The translations under genes were made by a program, and so were the position numbers. A stretch of DNA of 64,000 nucleotides from contig JBGTBR010000087.1 of the NCBI GenBank assembly GCA_041749255.1, forward strand, positions 57,814-121,813. Reading direction: 5' to 3'. The notes under the pieces are model-generated. The model did no database searches. It was not told where the DNA came from and was given only the letters and a program-made list of their open reading frames with translations. This document shows, piece after piece, positions 17,891-25,558 of the stretch. This DNA is from JABDLO01 sp041749255. Its GTDB lineage: Bacteria > Bacteroidota > Bacteroidia > Chitinophagales > Saprospiraceae. The number at the start of each line of letters is the position of its first letter. Position 1 is the stretch's first letter.

Positions 17891-18997
17891 ATGACTTTTG
17901 TAAAAATGAAAAACAGGATCTTTCGAGCTTTTATTTATTTCATTGGCGGATTGGTATTCATTATTGCCATATTAATGACTGCATTATGGATAAAGAGTCC
18001 CGGTAAAGCAGCACCCATTGTTGATAATGGTGGAAATCTAATCAGTAAAAGTATCTCTACCATTGAAAAAATTGAAATTGGAGATCAAGAGCAGTATTTG
18101 ATTATCCGAGGTGTAGATTCTACTAAGCCGGTCATATTATTTTTACATGGAGGTCCGGGAAGTCCGGAGATCGCATTTATGAAAAAATTTAATACTGCAA
18201 TTGAAGAGGATTTTGTGATGGTGTATTGGGAACAGCGGGGAGCCGGAAAATCTTATTCTAAAAATATTCCCATTGAAAGCATGAACCTGGAACAATTTAT
18301 ATCAGACACCCGGGAAGTAACTGAATATCTGAGCAATCGTTTTAATCAGGAGAAACTATTTCTCATGGGACATTCGTGGGGCTCGCTATTGGGCATACTA
18401 ACTTCGTATCAATATCCCGATCAGTATTATGCCTTTCTGGGAATTGGACAGGTAGTACATCAATATAGAGGAGAGCAAATATCTTTTGAATGGGTTAAAG
18501 ATCAGGCTATTGAACGCCAGGATAAAAAAGCTATAAAATCATTATCTGGAATGAAAATGCCCGATTCTCTTTCTGGCAATGATCTTTGGTTGGATTTCCT
18601 TATGAAAGAGAGAAAATATGTAACCAAGTACGGAGGGGCAATGAAGAATGTCAAAAGTACATGGCCTATGATTAAAATGGTTTTAAACACGCCTGAGTAT
18701 ACCATCGCAGATAAATTCAATTACATGCAAGGCAATCTGTATTCCATCAAAAATATGTGGATGGAAGTAATGACATCGAATTTATTTGAAGAAATTGATA
18801 GCATGGCAATACCAGTATACATTTTTCAGGGAAAATATGATTATCAGACACCTTATTCCATTGCATATAAGTTTTACGATCAATTAAAGGCTCCCCATAA
18901 ACAATTTTATACTTTCGAACAGTCAGCTCATAGTCCCATAATGGAAGAGATGGAAAAATTTAATTCGATCGTTAAGGAAATTTCCAAAAAGTACTAA
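17891..18997 (+). CDS. Membrane-anchored alpha/beta hydrolase
   Basis: This 368-residue hydrolase has a single N-terminal membrane helix (IFRAFIYFIGGLVFIIAILM, residues about 10-29), so it is probably an anchored periplasmic enzyme. The oxyanion motif is LFLHGGPGSPE, the WEQRGAGKS segment matches S33-type peptidases, the nucleophile serine is in LMGHSWGSLLG, and the catalytic histidine is probably in EQSAHSPIMEE. A second in-frame ATG at 17906 (MKNRIF) is an equally good start. It is similar in type to the hydrolase 400 bases upstream, but the sequences are only distantly alike, so recent duplication is unlikely. Confidence 0.85.
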   Translation: MTFVKMKNRIFRAFIYFIGGLVFIIAILMTALWIKSPGKAAPIVDNGGNLISKSISTIEKIEIGDQEQYLIIRGVDSTKPVILFLHGGPGSPEIAFMKKFNTAIEEDFVMVYWEQRGAGKSYSKNIPIESMNLEQFISDTREVTEYLSNRFNQEKLFLMGHSWGSLLGILTSYQYPDQYYAFLGIGQVVHQYRGEQISFEWVKDQAIERQDKKAIKSLSGMKMPDSLSGNDLWLDFLMKERKYVTKYGGAMKNVKSTWPMIKMVLNTPEYTIADKFNYMQGNLYSIKNMWMEVMTSNLFEEIDSMAIPVYIFQGKYDYQTPYSIAYKFYDQLKAPHKQFYTFEQSAHSPIMEEMEKFNSIVKEISKKY

Positions 18998-19018
18998 GTG
19001 CCTGTATTTAAACGGACA

Positions 19019-19063
19019 TAATAAAAACGAGGCATACATTACCTGTTACCTGCATGCCTCGTT
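19019..19063 (-). terminator. Rho-independent terminator of tatA
   Basis: A perfect 10-bp stem pairs AACGAGGCAT (19026-19035) with ATGCCTCGTT (19054-19063), loop of 18 bases. Read on the minus strand it is followed by a TTTT-rich run, so it terminates the tatA transcript about 36 bases past its stop codon. On the plus strand the hairpin is followed by A residues, so it is not a good terminator for the hydrolase gene on that side. Confidence 0.85.
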
Positions 19064-19098
19064 AAAAAAAAGGAATTATTTTTTTAAAGACTATTTTT

Positions 19099-19305
19099 TC
19101 ACTTTTTCTTTTCTCCGTCTTCCAATTCTTTCATTCCTTCTTTTACTTCAGATTCAATGCTTGTTTTTGCTTTGTTAAACTCTCTTATTCCTTGTCCCAA
19201 ACCTTTCATAAGTTCAGGAATTTTTTTACCTCCAAATAAGACTAAAACTAAAACAGCGACTACAATGAGCTCCTGAGGTCCTAATCCGAATAATAAATGA
19301 AACAT
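19099..19305 (-). CDS. tatA: Twin-arginine translocase subunit TatA/TatE
   Basis: The 68-residue protein begins MFHLLFGLGPQELIVVAVLV, the TatA-family transmembrane segment. The FGGKKIPELMKGLGQGIREF amphipathic helix and a charged tail (EVKEGMKELEDGEKKK) follow. TatA multimers form the protein-conducting element of the Tat pathway for folded, often cofactor-bearing, proteins. A Tat-signal protein is encoded in the same window (molybdenum sulfite dehydrogenase, 38158-39402). No tatC is nearby. The gene stands alone with its own promoter and terminator. Confidence 0.95.
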   Translation of the reverse strand: MFHLLFGLGPQELIVVAVLVLVLFGGKKIPELMKGLGQGIREFNKAKTSIESEVKEGMKELEDGEKKK

Positions 19306-19331
19306 AGTGATATTTTTTTATAAAATTTTGT

Positions 19332-19362
19332 CAAAAGTACGACATTTCTATGTCGTTTTCAA
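19332..19362 (-). promoter_or_regulatory. tatA promoter with a 16-bp palindrome in the spacer
   Basis: On the minus strand a perfect Bacteroidota -7 box TACTTTTG (TAnnTTTG, at 19339-19332) is preceded by CTTG with a 20-base spacing, close to the -33 TTTG element. The spacer itself is a palindrome, CGACATAGAAATGTCG (19340-19355), with 6-bp arms and a 4-base centre. This is a credible operator position for a repressor or activator. The box is 26 bases upstream of the tatA start. Confidence 0.6.
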
Positions 19363-19384
19363 GCAGATACGGGTAATTTGCCAA

Positions 19385-20341
19385 TTATTTTTTAAGCCCG
19401 ATTTCCCGTAATCTTTCATCGAGGTATTCTCCGGCAGTAATAGGCTCGTAGGCCAATGGCCGATCCGTTGTTATGCATTTTTCAAGACAATCCAACTTCA
19501 TTCCGCTTTTTGGATGCAGGAAAAAGGGTATGGACAATCTGGGCACATGCCATTCTTCTTTAGGGGGATTCACTACCCGGTGAGTAGTAGATTTAAGGTA
19601 ATTATTGGTTAATCGCTGAAGCATGTCTCCCACATTGATCACGATTTCATTTTCTCCGGGGACTATATCAAGCCATTCTCCTTTTGCATTGAACAGTTGA
19701 AGACCCCCGGCAGATGCACCCACCAACAGAGTGATGAGATTGATATCTTCATGCTGCTCAGCCCGAATGGCAGATCTGGGTTCTTCTGTAATGGGGGGAT
19801 AATGAATCGCTCTCAAAATGCTGTTACCGCGATCGATCTTTTCATCAAAATAATCCTCTTCCAACTCAAGATAAACAGCAATTGCCCTCAACATATGAGC
19901 ACCACTTTCTTCAAAACTTTTATACAGTTTTTTTCCCAGCTCATAAAAGTGAGGTACTTCATTGACATATACATTATCGGGATACTCTGCTTTTAAAGGG
20001 TCATCATTGTCAACAAATTGACCAATCTGAAAGAATTCCTTTAAATCAGCAACCGTCGATTGCTTGGCATGCTCTTTTCCAAAAGATGTATAACCTCGCT
20101 GACCGGCTAAGCCTTGCACCTCATACTGTTTTTTAATCGAAACAGGTAAGGAAAAAAATTCCTTGGATGCGTGATAAAACTCCTCTACTAAAGCAGAAGG
20201 GATACCGTGATTAATCACACCTACAAAACCCACTTTATGAAAGGCTTGACCGAGGTCTTTTACAAATTGATTTCTGTCTTCATGGTTTCCTTTCACGTAT
20301 TTGGAAAGATCAACCAGAGGTATTGCTCGCTTTGTCATCAT
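19385..20341 (-). CDS. 2-oxoglutarate/Fe(II) oxygenase, isopenicillin N synthase family
   Basis: The 318-residue protein shows the full iron and co-substrate set of this superfamily. The facial triad is H197-x-D199 (EQHEDINLITLL) and H254 (STTHRVVNPP). The 2-oxoglutarate-binding R-x-S is R268-x-S270 (VPRLSIPFF). The N-terminal DIOX_N-like region (VGFVGVINHGIPSALVEEFY) is typical. Relatives include isopenicillin N synthase-like hydroxylases of unknown substrate in many bacteria. The neighbours tatA and gldB do not suggest one. Start at the first of two adjacent Met codons. Confidence 0.9.
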   Translation of the reverse strand: MMTKRAIPLVDLSKYVKGNHEDRNQFVKDLGQAFHKVGFVGVINHGIPSALVEEFYHASKEFFSLPVSIKKQYEVQGLAGQRGYTSFGKEHAKQSTVADLKEFFQIGQFVDNDDPLKAEYPDNVYVNEVPHFYELGKKLYKSFEESGAHMLRAIAVYLELEEDYFDEKIDRGNSILRAIHYPPITEEPRSAIRAEQHEDINLITLLVGASAGGLQLFNAKGEWLDIVPGENEIVINVGDMLQRLTNNYLKSTTHRVVNPPKEEWHVPRLSIPFFLHPKSGMKLDCLEKCITTDRPLAYEPITAGEYLDERLREIGLKK

Positions 20342-20373
20342 CTGAATTTTGGGTTAAAAATACATAATCCTTT

Positions 20374-21429
20374 TTATTTTTTTCTCCTGGGTTTATATCT
20401 GGAATCTTCCAGTAATTTTTGGGAATCTTTTTCCGAGATCAAATCCGACATAGATAGTTGCGGATGGCGATCCATATAGGTTTTGACTATTTGCCATCCG
20501 AGGAAATTAGCGGTTCGTCCCGGAGCTTCTTTTGGCATACCCGGACTGTGAGGGCTGGGCTGTAAATATTTATTTATTTTTATGATATCCGTTTCGTAAA
20601 AAATGCCTTCATTTATAAAGTAAGCCCACATCTCCACCTGGTTTTCATGAACCCATTGAGTTTGAATTCCTGAATATTCAAGTAGAATGGAATCATGGGT
20701 TTCCGGCAACGCATTTTCAAGGATGTATAGCATTTTACCATTGTGTAACATGAAATCAATAAATCTGCTCCCAGGGGGAGGCCCTATGATTTCATCAAGA
20801 ATAAGCTCCATACTTTTTCTGACAATATGGTCTTTATTAAAGGTACGGGTAAGGTAGGCTGAAAATGCAGGATTTCCGGGAGCCAACCGCATATAGGGAA
20901 AGTTTTCACCTAAAAAAAGATCAAGCCCAACACCTATGCCTTCTCCATTTTCATCTTCAAAAAGAAATTGCTGGTAGGCGTATTCAGAAATGATGGTATA
21001 TATGTTCGGCGGTTGAAAATCGGGAAGTCGATATGTTAGATACTTAAATGCTTTCTCGTATTCCTTATGGAAGAAATCGGGATTCTCGCCAAATATATCC
21101 GACACTGTATCCAATAGATAGTTGATCCTTTCATCCTGCAAAAAGGCAGAGACTTGTTCATGAAATACTTGACTCTTAAGATTTTCCGATCCTTCCAACC
21201 CCAAAATTTCCTGAAAGTACAAGTGCGTAAAAGCTGGAAGACTATCGAGCATGACATCGATTCCGGATGATACATCAAGTGTATCCAGGTTGCTGAGTAA
21301 CCGATCAAATCTTACTACCTTAAAATCAATCTCGATTTCACTCACGTCCGGCAGAGGTCTGGAAGACTCATCTCTGCAACCCCAACATAAAACAAAAGCA
21401 CTAATAAAAGCAAGCCATTTCATCGTCAT
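20374..21429 (-). CDS. gldB: Gliding motility lipoprotein GldB
   Basis: The 351-residue protein begins with a lipoprotein signal peptide (MKWLAFISAFVLCWGC; lipobox LCWGC). Its body (SEIEIDFKVVRFDRLL, PDFFHKEYEKAFKYLTYRLP, PTAPS-like HSPGMPKEAPGRTANFLGWQIV near the C-terminus) matches GldB-family proteins. GldB is required for gliding motility in Flavobacterium johnsoniae and is widespread in Bacteroidota, including non-gliders, so gliding is possible but not proven here. The start may be at the second Met (21423), giving the more standard signal peptide. It lies convergent to no gene and divergent from nadC. Confidence 0.88.
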   Translation of the reverse strand: MTMKWLAFISAFVLCWGCRDESSRPLPDVSEIEIDFKVVRFDRLLSNLDTLDVSSGIDVMLDSLPAFTHLYFQEILGLEGSENLKSQVFHEQVSAFLQDERINYLLDTVSDIFGENPDFFHKEYEKAFKYLTYRLPDFQPPNIYTIISEYAYQQFLFEDENGEGIGVGLDLFLGENFPYMRLAPGNPAFSAYLTRTFNKDHIVRKSMELILDEIIGPPPGSRFIDFMLHNGKMLYILENALPETHDSILLEYSGIQTQWVHENQVEMWAYFINEGIFYETDIIKINKYLQPSPHSPGMPKEAPGRTANFLGWQIVKTYMDRHPQLSMSDLISEKDSQKLLEDSRYKPRRKK

Positions 21430-21557
21430 TCATTTTTCCACAGACAATACGTATAGTTGTCCTTGTTTGGTATGCCAGGATCCTGCCAAATAATAGTATT
21501 CAGCAAATCCAATAGTTAAACTCTCAATATTTGGAGTAACCATCTTTAAATAAATAC

Positions 21558-21565
21558 TACTTTTG
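21558..21565 (+). promoter_or_regulatory. Candidate -7 box for nadC
   Basis: TACTTTTG is a perfect TAnnTTTG match 23 bases before the nadC start. A TTTG at 21530-21533 could be the -33 element, but the 24-base spacing is a little long. Confidence 0.5.
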
Positions 21566-21588
21566 CAATTTAATCGAAATTGTAAAGC

Positions 21589-22446
21589 ATGAAAGACCTC
21601 CAAAGGGAAGAATTAGATTGGTTTATAGCAAAAGCACTTGCGGAAGATATCGGAAATGGTGATCACACTTCCAATGCATGCATACCTGTACATCATATCA
21701 GCACCGCACAATTACATGTTAAAGAAGCCGGAGTCATTGCCGGTGTAGAGCTGGCAGAAATCATATTTAAAACCGTTGATCCCGATACCATTTTTGATAT
21801 ACTGATACCGGATGGTAAGGATGTGGATTTGGGAGACATCGTTTTCAGGGTTACATCTAATACACGTTCTTTACTCCAGTGCGAAAGACTTGTGCTTAAT
21901 ACCATGCAAAGAATGAGTGGTATCGCTGCTCTCAGCAGCCGTTTTCATGTCGAAGTGGAGGACTTGCCCGTTACCGTACTCGATACTCGTAAAACCACAC
22001 CACTTTTAAGATTTCTGGAAAAATGGGCTGTCAGAATAGGGGGTTGCAGTAATTACAGATTTGGGCTTTATGACCGCATCATGATTAAGGACAACCATAT
22101 AGATGCTTGTGGGAGCATAAAAAAAGCCATTGAACAATCTAATGAATACCTGAACAAAAACCAACTGCCTCTTGAAATCACTGTTGAAGTGAGAAATCTT
22201 GTAGAATTGTATGAAGTTCTCGAAACCGGACAAATTCATCGCATAATGCTAGACAATTTCGAACTACCTATCTTGTCAGAAGCCATAGCGATCATAGATA
22301 AAAAATTTGAAACTGAAGCCTCTGGGGGAATTACCATTCACAATGTCAGAAAAGTTGCAAAAATGGGGGTCGATTTTATCTCGGTTGGTGCATTGACCCA
22401 TTCAGCCGGTTCTTTAGATCTGAGTTTGAAGGTGTTGAAAGATTAA
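21589..22446 (+). CDS. nadC: Nicotinate-nucleotide pyrophosphorylase (carboxylating)
   Basis: The 285-residue enzyme converts quinolinate and PRPP to nicotinate mononucleotide in de novo NAD synthesis. Family motifs are visible in order: EDIGNGDHTSNACIP near the N-terminus, ERLVLNTMQRMSGIA, the substrate-binding DTRKTTPLLR, GGCSNYRFGLYDRIMIKDNH, IMLDNFEL and the C-terminal FISVGALTHSAGSLDLSLKV. Length is normal. It stands alone and is divergent from gldB; nadA and nadB are not in the window. Confidence 0.97.
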   Translation: MKDLQREELDWFIAKALAEDIGNGDHTSNACIPVHHISTAQLHVKEAGVIAGVELAEIIFKTVDPDTIFDILIPDGKDVDLGDIVFRVTSNTRSLLQCERLVLNTMQRMSGIAALSSRFHVEVEDLPVTVLDTRKTTPLLRFLEKWAVRIGGCSNYRFGLYDRIMIKDNHIDACGSIKKAIEQSNEYLNKNQLPLEITVEVRNLVELYEVLETGQIHRIMLDNFELPILSEAIAIIDKKFETEASGGITIHNVRKVAKMGVDFISVGALTHSAGSLDLSLKVLKD

Positions 22447-22678
22447 AAGAGTTGACCTTGTTTCTTTTTTTTTAAAAGGAATATAGTTTTATTTGAATGG
22501 CCTAATTGACCATCATCGGCCTTAATTTTCACGACCTTAGAAAAAAACTGAGAAGCATATGTTATTAATCCGGTTGAAATTAAAATAATTTATAATATAA
22601 TAGTCGCGTATTTAAGTTAAGTTTGTCAAATGAATATAGCGATAAGAACCCTTCAATCCGGATTAATGATTTCTGCAC

Positions 22679-23236
22679 ATGAAAGATCATTATAAAATAT
22701 TAGGTGTGGATCCCGGCACCAATATGCTTGGGTATGCGGTTCTGGAAGTGCGTGGAAAGGAACTAAAAATTGAGGCTATAGGGGTCATAAAATTAAAAAG
22801 TTTTGACTCTCACCAGGGGCGATTAAAAGAAATTTATCTCCAATTGCAGGAGATCATCGAAACCTATCTTCCCTCAAAAATGGCTATTGAGGCTCCTTTT
22901 TACGGGAAGAATGTCCAATCCATGTTGAAATTGGGACGTGCCCAGGGTGTAGCTATTGCTGCCGGAATCACGATGGGGTTAGAAATTAATGAATATTCTC
23001 CGAAAAAGATAAAACAATCCGTGACTGGAAATGGCAATGCCTCAAAAGAACAGGTTTCAGCCATGCTTAATACATTGCTTAAAGTGGAATTGAAGGATCA
23101 ATATCTCGACGCTACTGATGCCCTGGCCACTGCATTATGCCATTACCATCAATCATCTAAAACTATTTTCGGCGGATCGCATTCTTCTTGGGCAAACTTC
23201 TTAAAGAGCAATCCGGAAAGGATAAAAAAGTATTGA
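22679..23236 (+). CDS. ruvC: Holliday junction resolvase RuvC
   Basis: The 185-residue nuclease resolves Holliday junctions together with RuvAB. Catalytic acidic residues are in place: D11 (GVDPGTNMLGY), E71 (AIEAPFYGKN), and D144/D147 (YLDATDALATAL). The fold and length match RuvC. The gene is single, 230 bases after nadC; no ruvA or ruvB is adjacent. The start ATG has no Shine-Dalgarno sequence, as is usual in this phylum. Confidence 0.95.
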   Translation: MKDHYKILGVDPGTNMLGYAVLEVRGKELKIEAIGVIKLKSFDSHQGRLKEIYLQLQEIIETYLPSKMAIEAPFYGKNVQSMLKLGRAQGVAIAAGITMGLEINEYSPKKIKQSVTGNGNASKEQVSAMLNTLLKVELKDQYLDATDALATALCHYHQSSKTIFGGSHSSWANFLKSNPERIKKY

Positions 23237-23282
23237 GCCATTTTATTTATGTTCAATTACAACATTAAGTTCAAGTCCAGGA

Positions 23283-24479
23283 TTAATTGCCCTTTGCGAC
23301 CTGTACCCTGGCTACGACAAATATGGAAGCCAAACCCAAGGCTATAGAAAGATAGCCAACCAATTCGTAGTTTTTATACAGGTCGTTTTCAATTACAACG
23401 ATCATTCCACTAATGATGGAAGAAGCAAAAATGGCCAATTGTTGCAGGGCTGATTTGATGCTCATAAAACTGCCTCTGTTGGCAACGGGAGCTGCGGCAG
23501 TAATGATGGCATTCGGTGAAATCATACGGCCACTGGCAAAGATGAAAAACAATGTGGTCCAGGTCAAAGCGACGTAAATTGATATGAATCCCATATTGGT
23601 GATCATGTAAGTAGGAATGAACGAGATGATCATGACCACAGTAAAAACCTTCATTACCCCCAATCGGTCAGTGAGCTTGCCAATAATCGGTGCTGTAATG
23701 ATAGTGGCAGCTCCTCCAAGAAAAAACTGATAGGAAATTTCCAATTGTGTAAGGCCTACATTTTTAATCATAAAAGGAGAAATAAAGGGGATGATGAGAA
23801 AATGAGCCAATACCAGTACAAAGGCAGCTGTAAGACCTTTCATTTGATTGATGTCACCTGTGATAGCCAGAATGGTATTTTTAAAAGATAGCCTTTGATG
23901 AACCTCCTTTTGATGATCTGACATGGGAGGAAATACAAAGTATATAAAAACAGCAATGAAAAGTCCTAACAGACCTATGATAAAGAATGGAAGTTGCCAA
24001 CTCCCTATGGCAGCCAAATATATACCGATGGGTATACCCAGTGCTGAAGCTGCCGAAAATGCAGCAAACAATATTCCCATGGCCTGTCCCCTTTCTTTAA
24101 ACAAATACAAATCACTTACGATGGACAATACCAATGCTCCTATCATGCCACCAAACAATCCCGTCAGGAATCGAAGCGATACAAGCATGAGATAACTATT
24201 GGCAAATGCACAGAGCAATGTGCCCAGTGCGAAGCCAACATAAATAAAAACCAGGGCTTTTTTTCTATCAAAGAGATCCAGAAAAAATACACCTGCTAAG
24301 CTAGAAAAAAATGCAGCAATGGCATAGGATGAAACGAGATAGCTATATTCCATGGCACTGATCTCAAACAACTCAATAAAAATATCGCCCAGGGGCATTA
24401 TAAGCATGGAATCAACAATATGAGTAAAATTGACCAGAGCCAGGGTATAAAGCAGGTACTTCCGGTTGCTAATAGGCAT
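23283..24479 (-). CDS. MFS transporter
   Basis: The 398-residue protein has about 12 predicted membrane helices and the MFS loop 2-3 motif region (AGVFFLDLFDRKKALVF), with an internal repeat at LGKLTDRLGVMKVF-like residues (IIGKLTDRLGVMKVF). Helix 4-5 contains LRFLTGLFGGMIGALVLS, typical of drug/proton antiporters of the DHA1 type. It is the last gene of a three-gene minus-strand operon (25326 to 23283). The substrate cannot be told from sequence alone. Confidence 0.88.
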   Translation of the reverse strand: MPISNRKYLLYTLALVNFTHIVDSMLIMPLGDIFIELFEISAMEYSYLVSSYAIAAFFSSLAGVFFLDLFDRKKALVFIYVGFALGTLLCAFANSYLMLVSLRFLTGLFGGMIGALVLSIVSDLYLFKERGQAMGILFAAFSAASALGIPIGIYLAAIGSWQLPFFIIGLLGLFIAVFIYFVFPPMSDHQKEVHQRLSFKNTILAITGDINQMKGLTAAFVLVLAHFLIIPFISPFMIKNVGLTQLEISYQFFLGGAATIITAPIIGKLTDRLGVMKVFTVVMIISFIPTYMITNMGFISIYVALTWTTLFFIFASGRMISPNAIITAAAPVANRGSFMSIKSALQQLAIFASSIISGMIVVIENDLYKNYELVGYLSIALGLASIFVVARVQVAKGN

Positions 24480-24487
24480 TCAGTGAG

Positions 24488-24790
24488 CTAATTTAATGAT
24501 ATAGTGGGGATGAATTGCACCGCTTCATGGAACAAGATTTCTTTGTAGTCATAATTCATGTATTGACTCAAAGGTAGTTTATCAATATAAGTTATTAAGG
24601 CACTTTCACTGTCTGCCAGGAATATGGCCCATAGTTTTGTGCGATCGAGTGAAAGGGTATAGTTGAGAAGCTTTTCTTCTAAAAACAACTTATATACAGC
24701 ATTTTGTTGATCCGGGATCATACTCTTTAAATCTTCTGTAAAAGGTACCGGCACTACAAACTCAACCATATATTTTTTCCTGTCATCCAT
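24488..24790 (-). CDS. Small ferredoxin-fold protein, muconolactone isomerase/YCII-like
   Basis: The 100-residue protein (MVEFVVPVPFTEDLKSMIPDQQNAVYKLFLEEKLLNYTLSLDR in its first half, LWAIFLADSESALITYIDKLPL later) has the alternating beta-alpha-beta pattern of muconolactone-isomerase-like and YCII-like domains. Such small proteins often form decameric or dimeric barrels without a known reaction. Its start overlaps the stop of the preceding gene by one base (TAATG), which indicates translational coupling. The MFS gene follows after 8 bases. Confidence 0.6.
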   Translation of the reverse strand: MDDRKKYMVEFVVPVPFTEDLKSMIPDQQNAVYKLFLEEKLLNYTLSLDRTKLWAIFLADSESALITYIDKLPLSQYMNYDYKEILFHEAVQFIPTISLN

Positions 24791-25326
24791 TATTCAGCTT
24801 CAAAAACACCATAATTAAAGATAAGTTTATGTTGAATGTCTCTGCCTACAAAACTACGAAGCCTGATCCGGATTTCCATATCAAAAACTTTTTCTTTCAT
24901 GATCTCAGTCAGATCCGTAATTGAAGAAAACAATCTCAATTCACCCCTGTGATTGAAAGGAATATTTTCCATAAAAAACATCTCCCGGTTAAGGGAAGGA
25001 TTTTTTGGCGATATAGCCCTGATCGCTATTTCTCCTATGAAATCATAATCCAAAGGTTGAAAGCTGCCCAGAATAGTTGCTCTGGTTGCATTGATACTGG
25101 CAACATCTTCTACTCTGTATCCGAAAGAATTTAAGTTGGGTTCGAAAAAAGTAGGGATGTCTCTGATGATGAAAATGTGGGTTTCTATTGTATTTAGACC
25201 TCCGGGCATAACAAATTCCACCTCATTGTTCACTTCAAATAAAAGTTGCTGACCTTTAGTACAAGAAAGGAAATGAGTAGCTATAAAAATGATCAATATC
25301 CTGTAAAATAATCTGAGTGTATCCAT
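24790..25326 (-). CDS. Predicted lipoprotein of unknown function
   Basis: The 178-residue protein has a signal peptide with lipobox HFLSC (C22), so it is probably a periplasm- or surface-facing lipoprotein. The mature part is a beta-rich protein (EVNNEVEFVMPGGLNTIETHIFIIRDIP, and GDFIGEIAIRAISPKN-like strands), similar in outline to small Bacteroidota lipoproteins of unknown function. It heads the minus-strand operon with the small isomerase-like gene and the MFS transporter. I do not recognise a named family. Confidence 0.65.
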   Translation of the reverse strand: MDTLRLFYRILIIFIATHFLSCTKGQQLLFEVNNEVEFVMPGGLNTIETHIFIIRDIPTFFEPNLNSFGYRVEDVASINATRATILGSFQPLDYDFIGEIAIRAISPKNPSLNREMFFMENIPFNHRGELRLFSSITDLTEIMKEKVFDMEIRIRLRSFVGRDIQHKLIFNYGVFEAE

Positions 25327-25558
25327 ATCTACATTGAAAAATCTAAAATATTATTTTGAGGATATAACGAATAATTAAGGATTAATTCTTTTTTTCATCC
25401 ATTAATTTTTTCTATTTTGATGCAGAAAGACAAAAGAGCTTGAATATCTTTAGAAAGTATATTTTTGTAGTTTGAATATAGATGTACCAGGATATCCCTA
25501 TTTTTCGTTTTTTGGTTTATTCTGGCTTATAACGATAATATAAATACGGTTTACTATA

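Noticed and set aside
22630..22695. 21-codon upstream frame overlapping the ruvC start
   Set aside because: It is very short, out of frame with ruvC and without a ribosome binding site, so a leader peptide is not supported.
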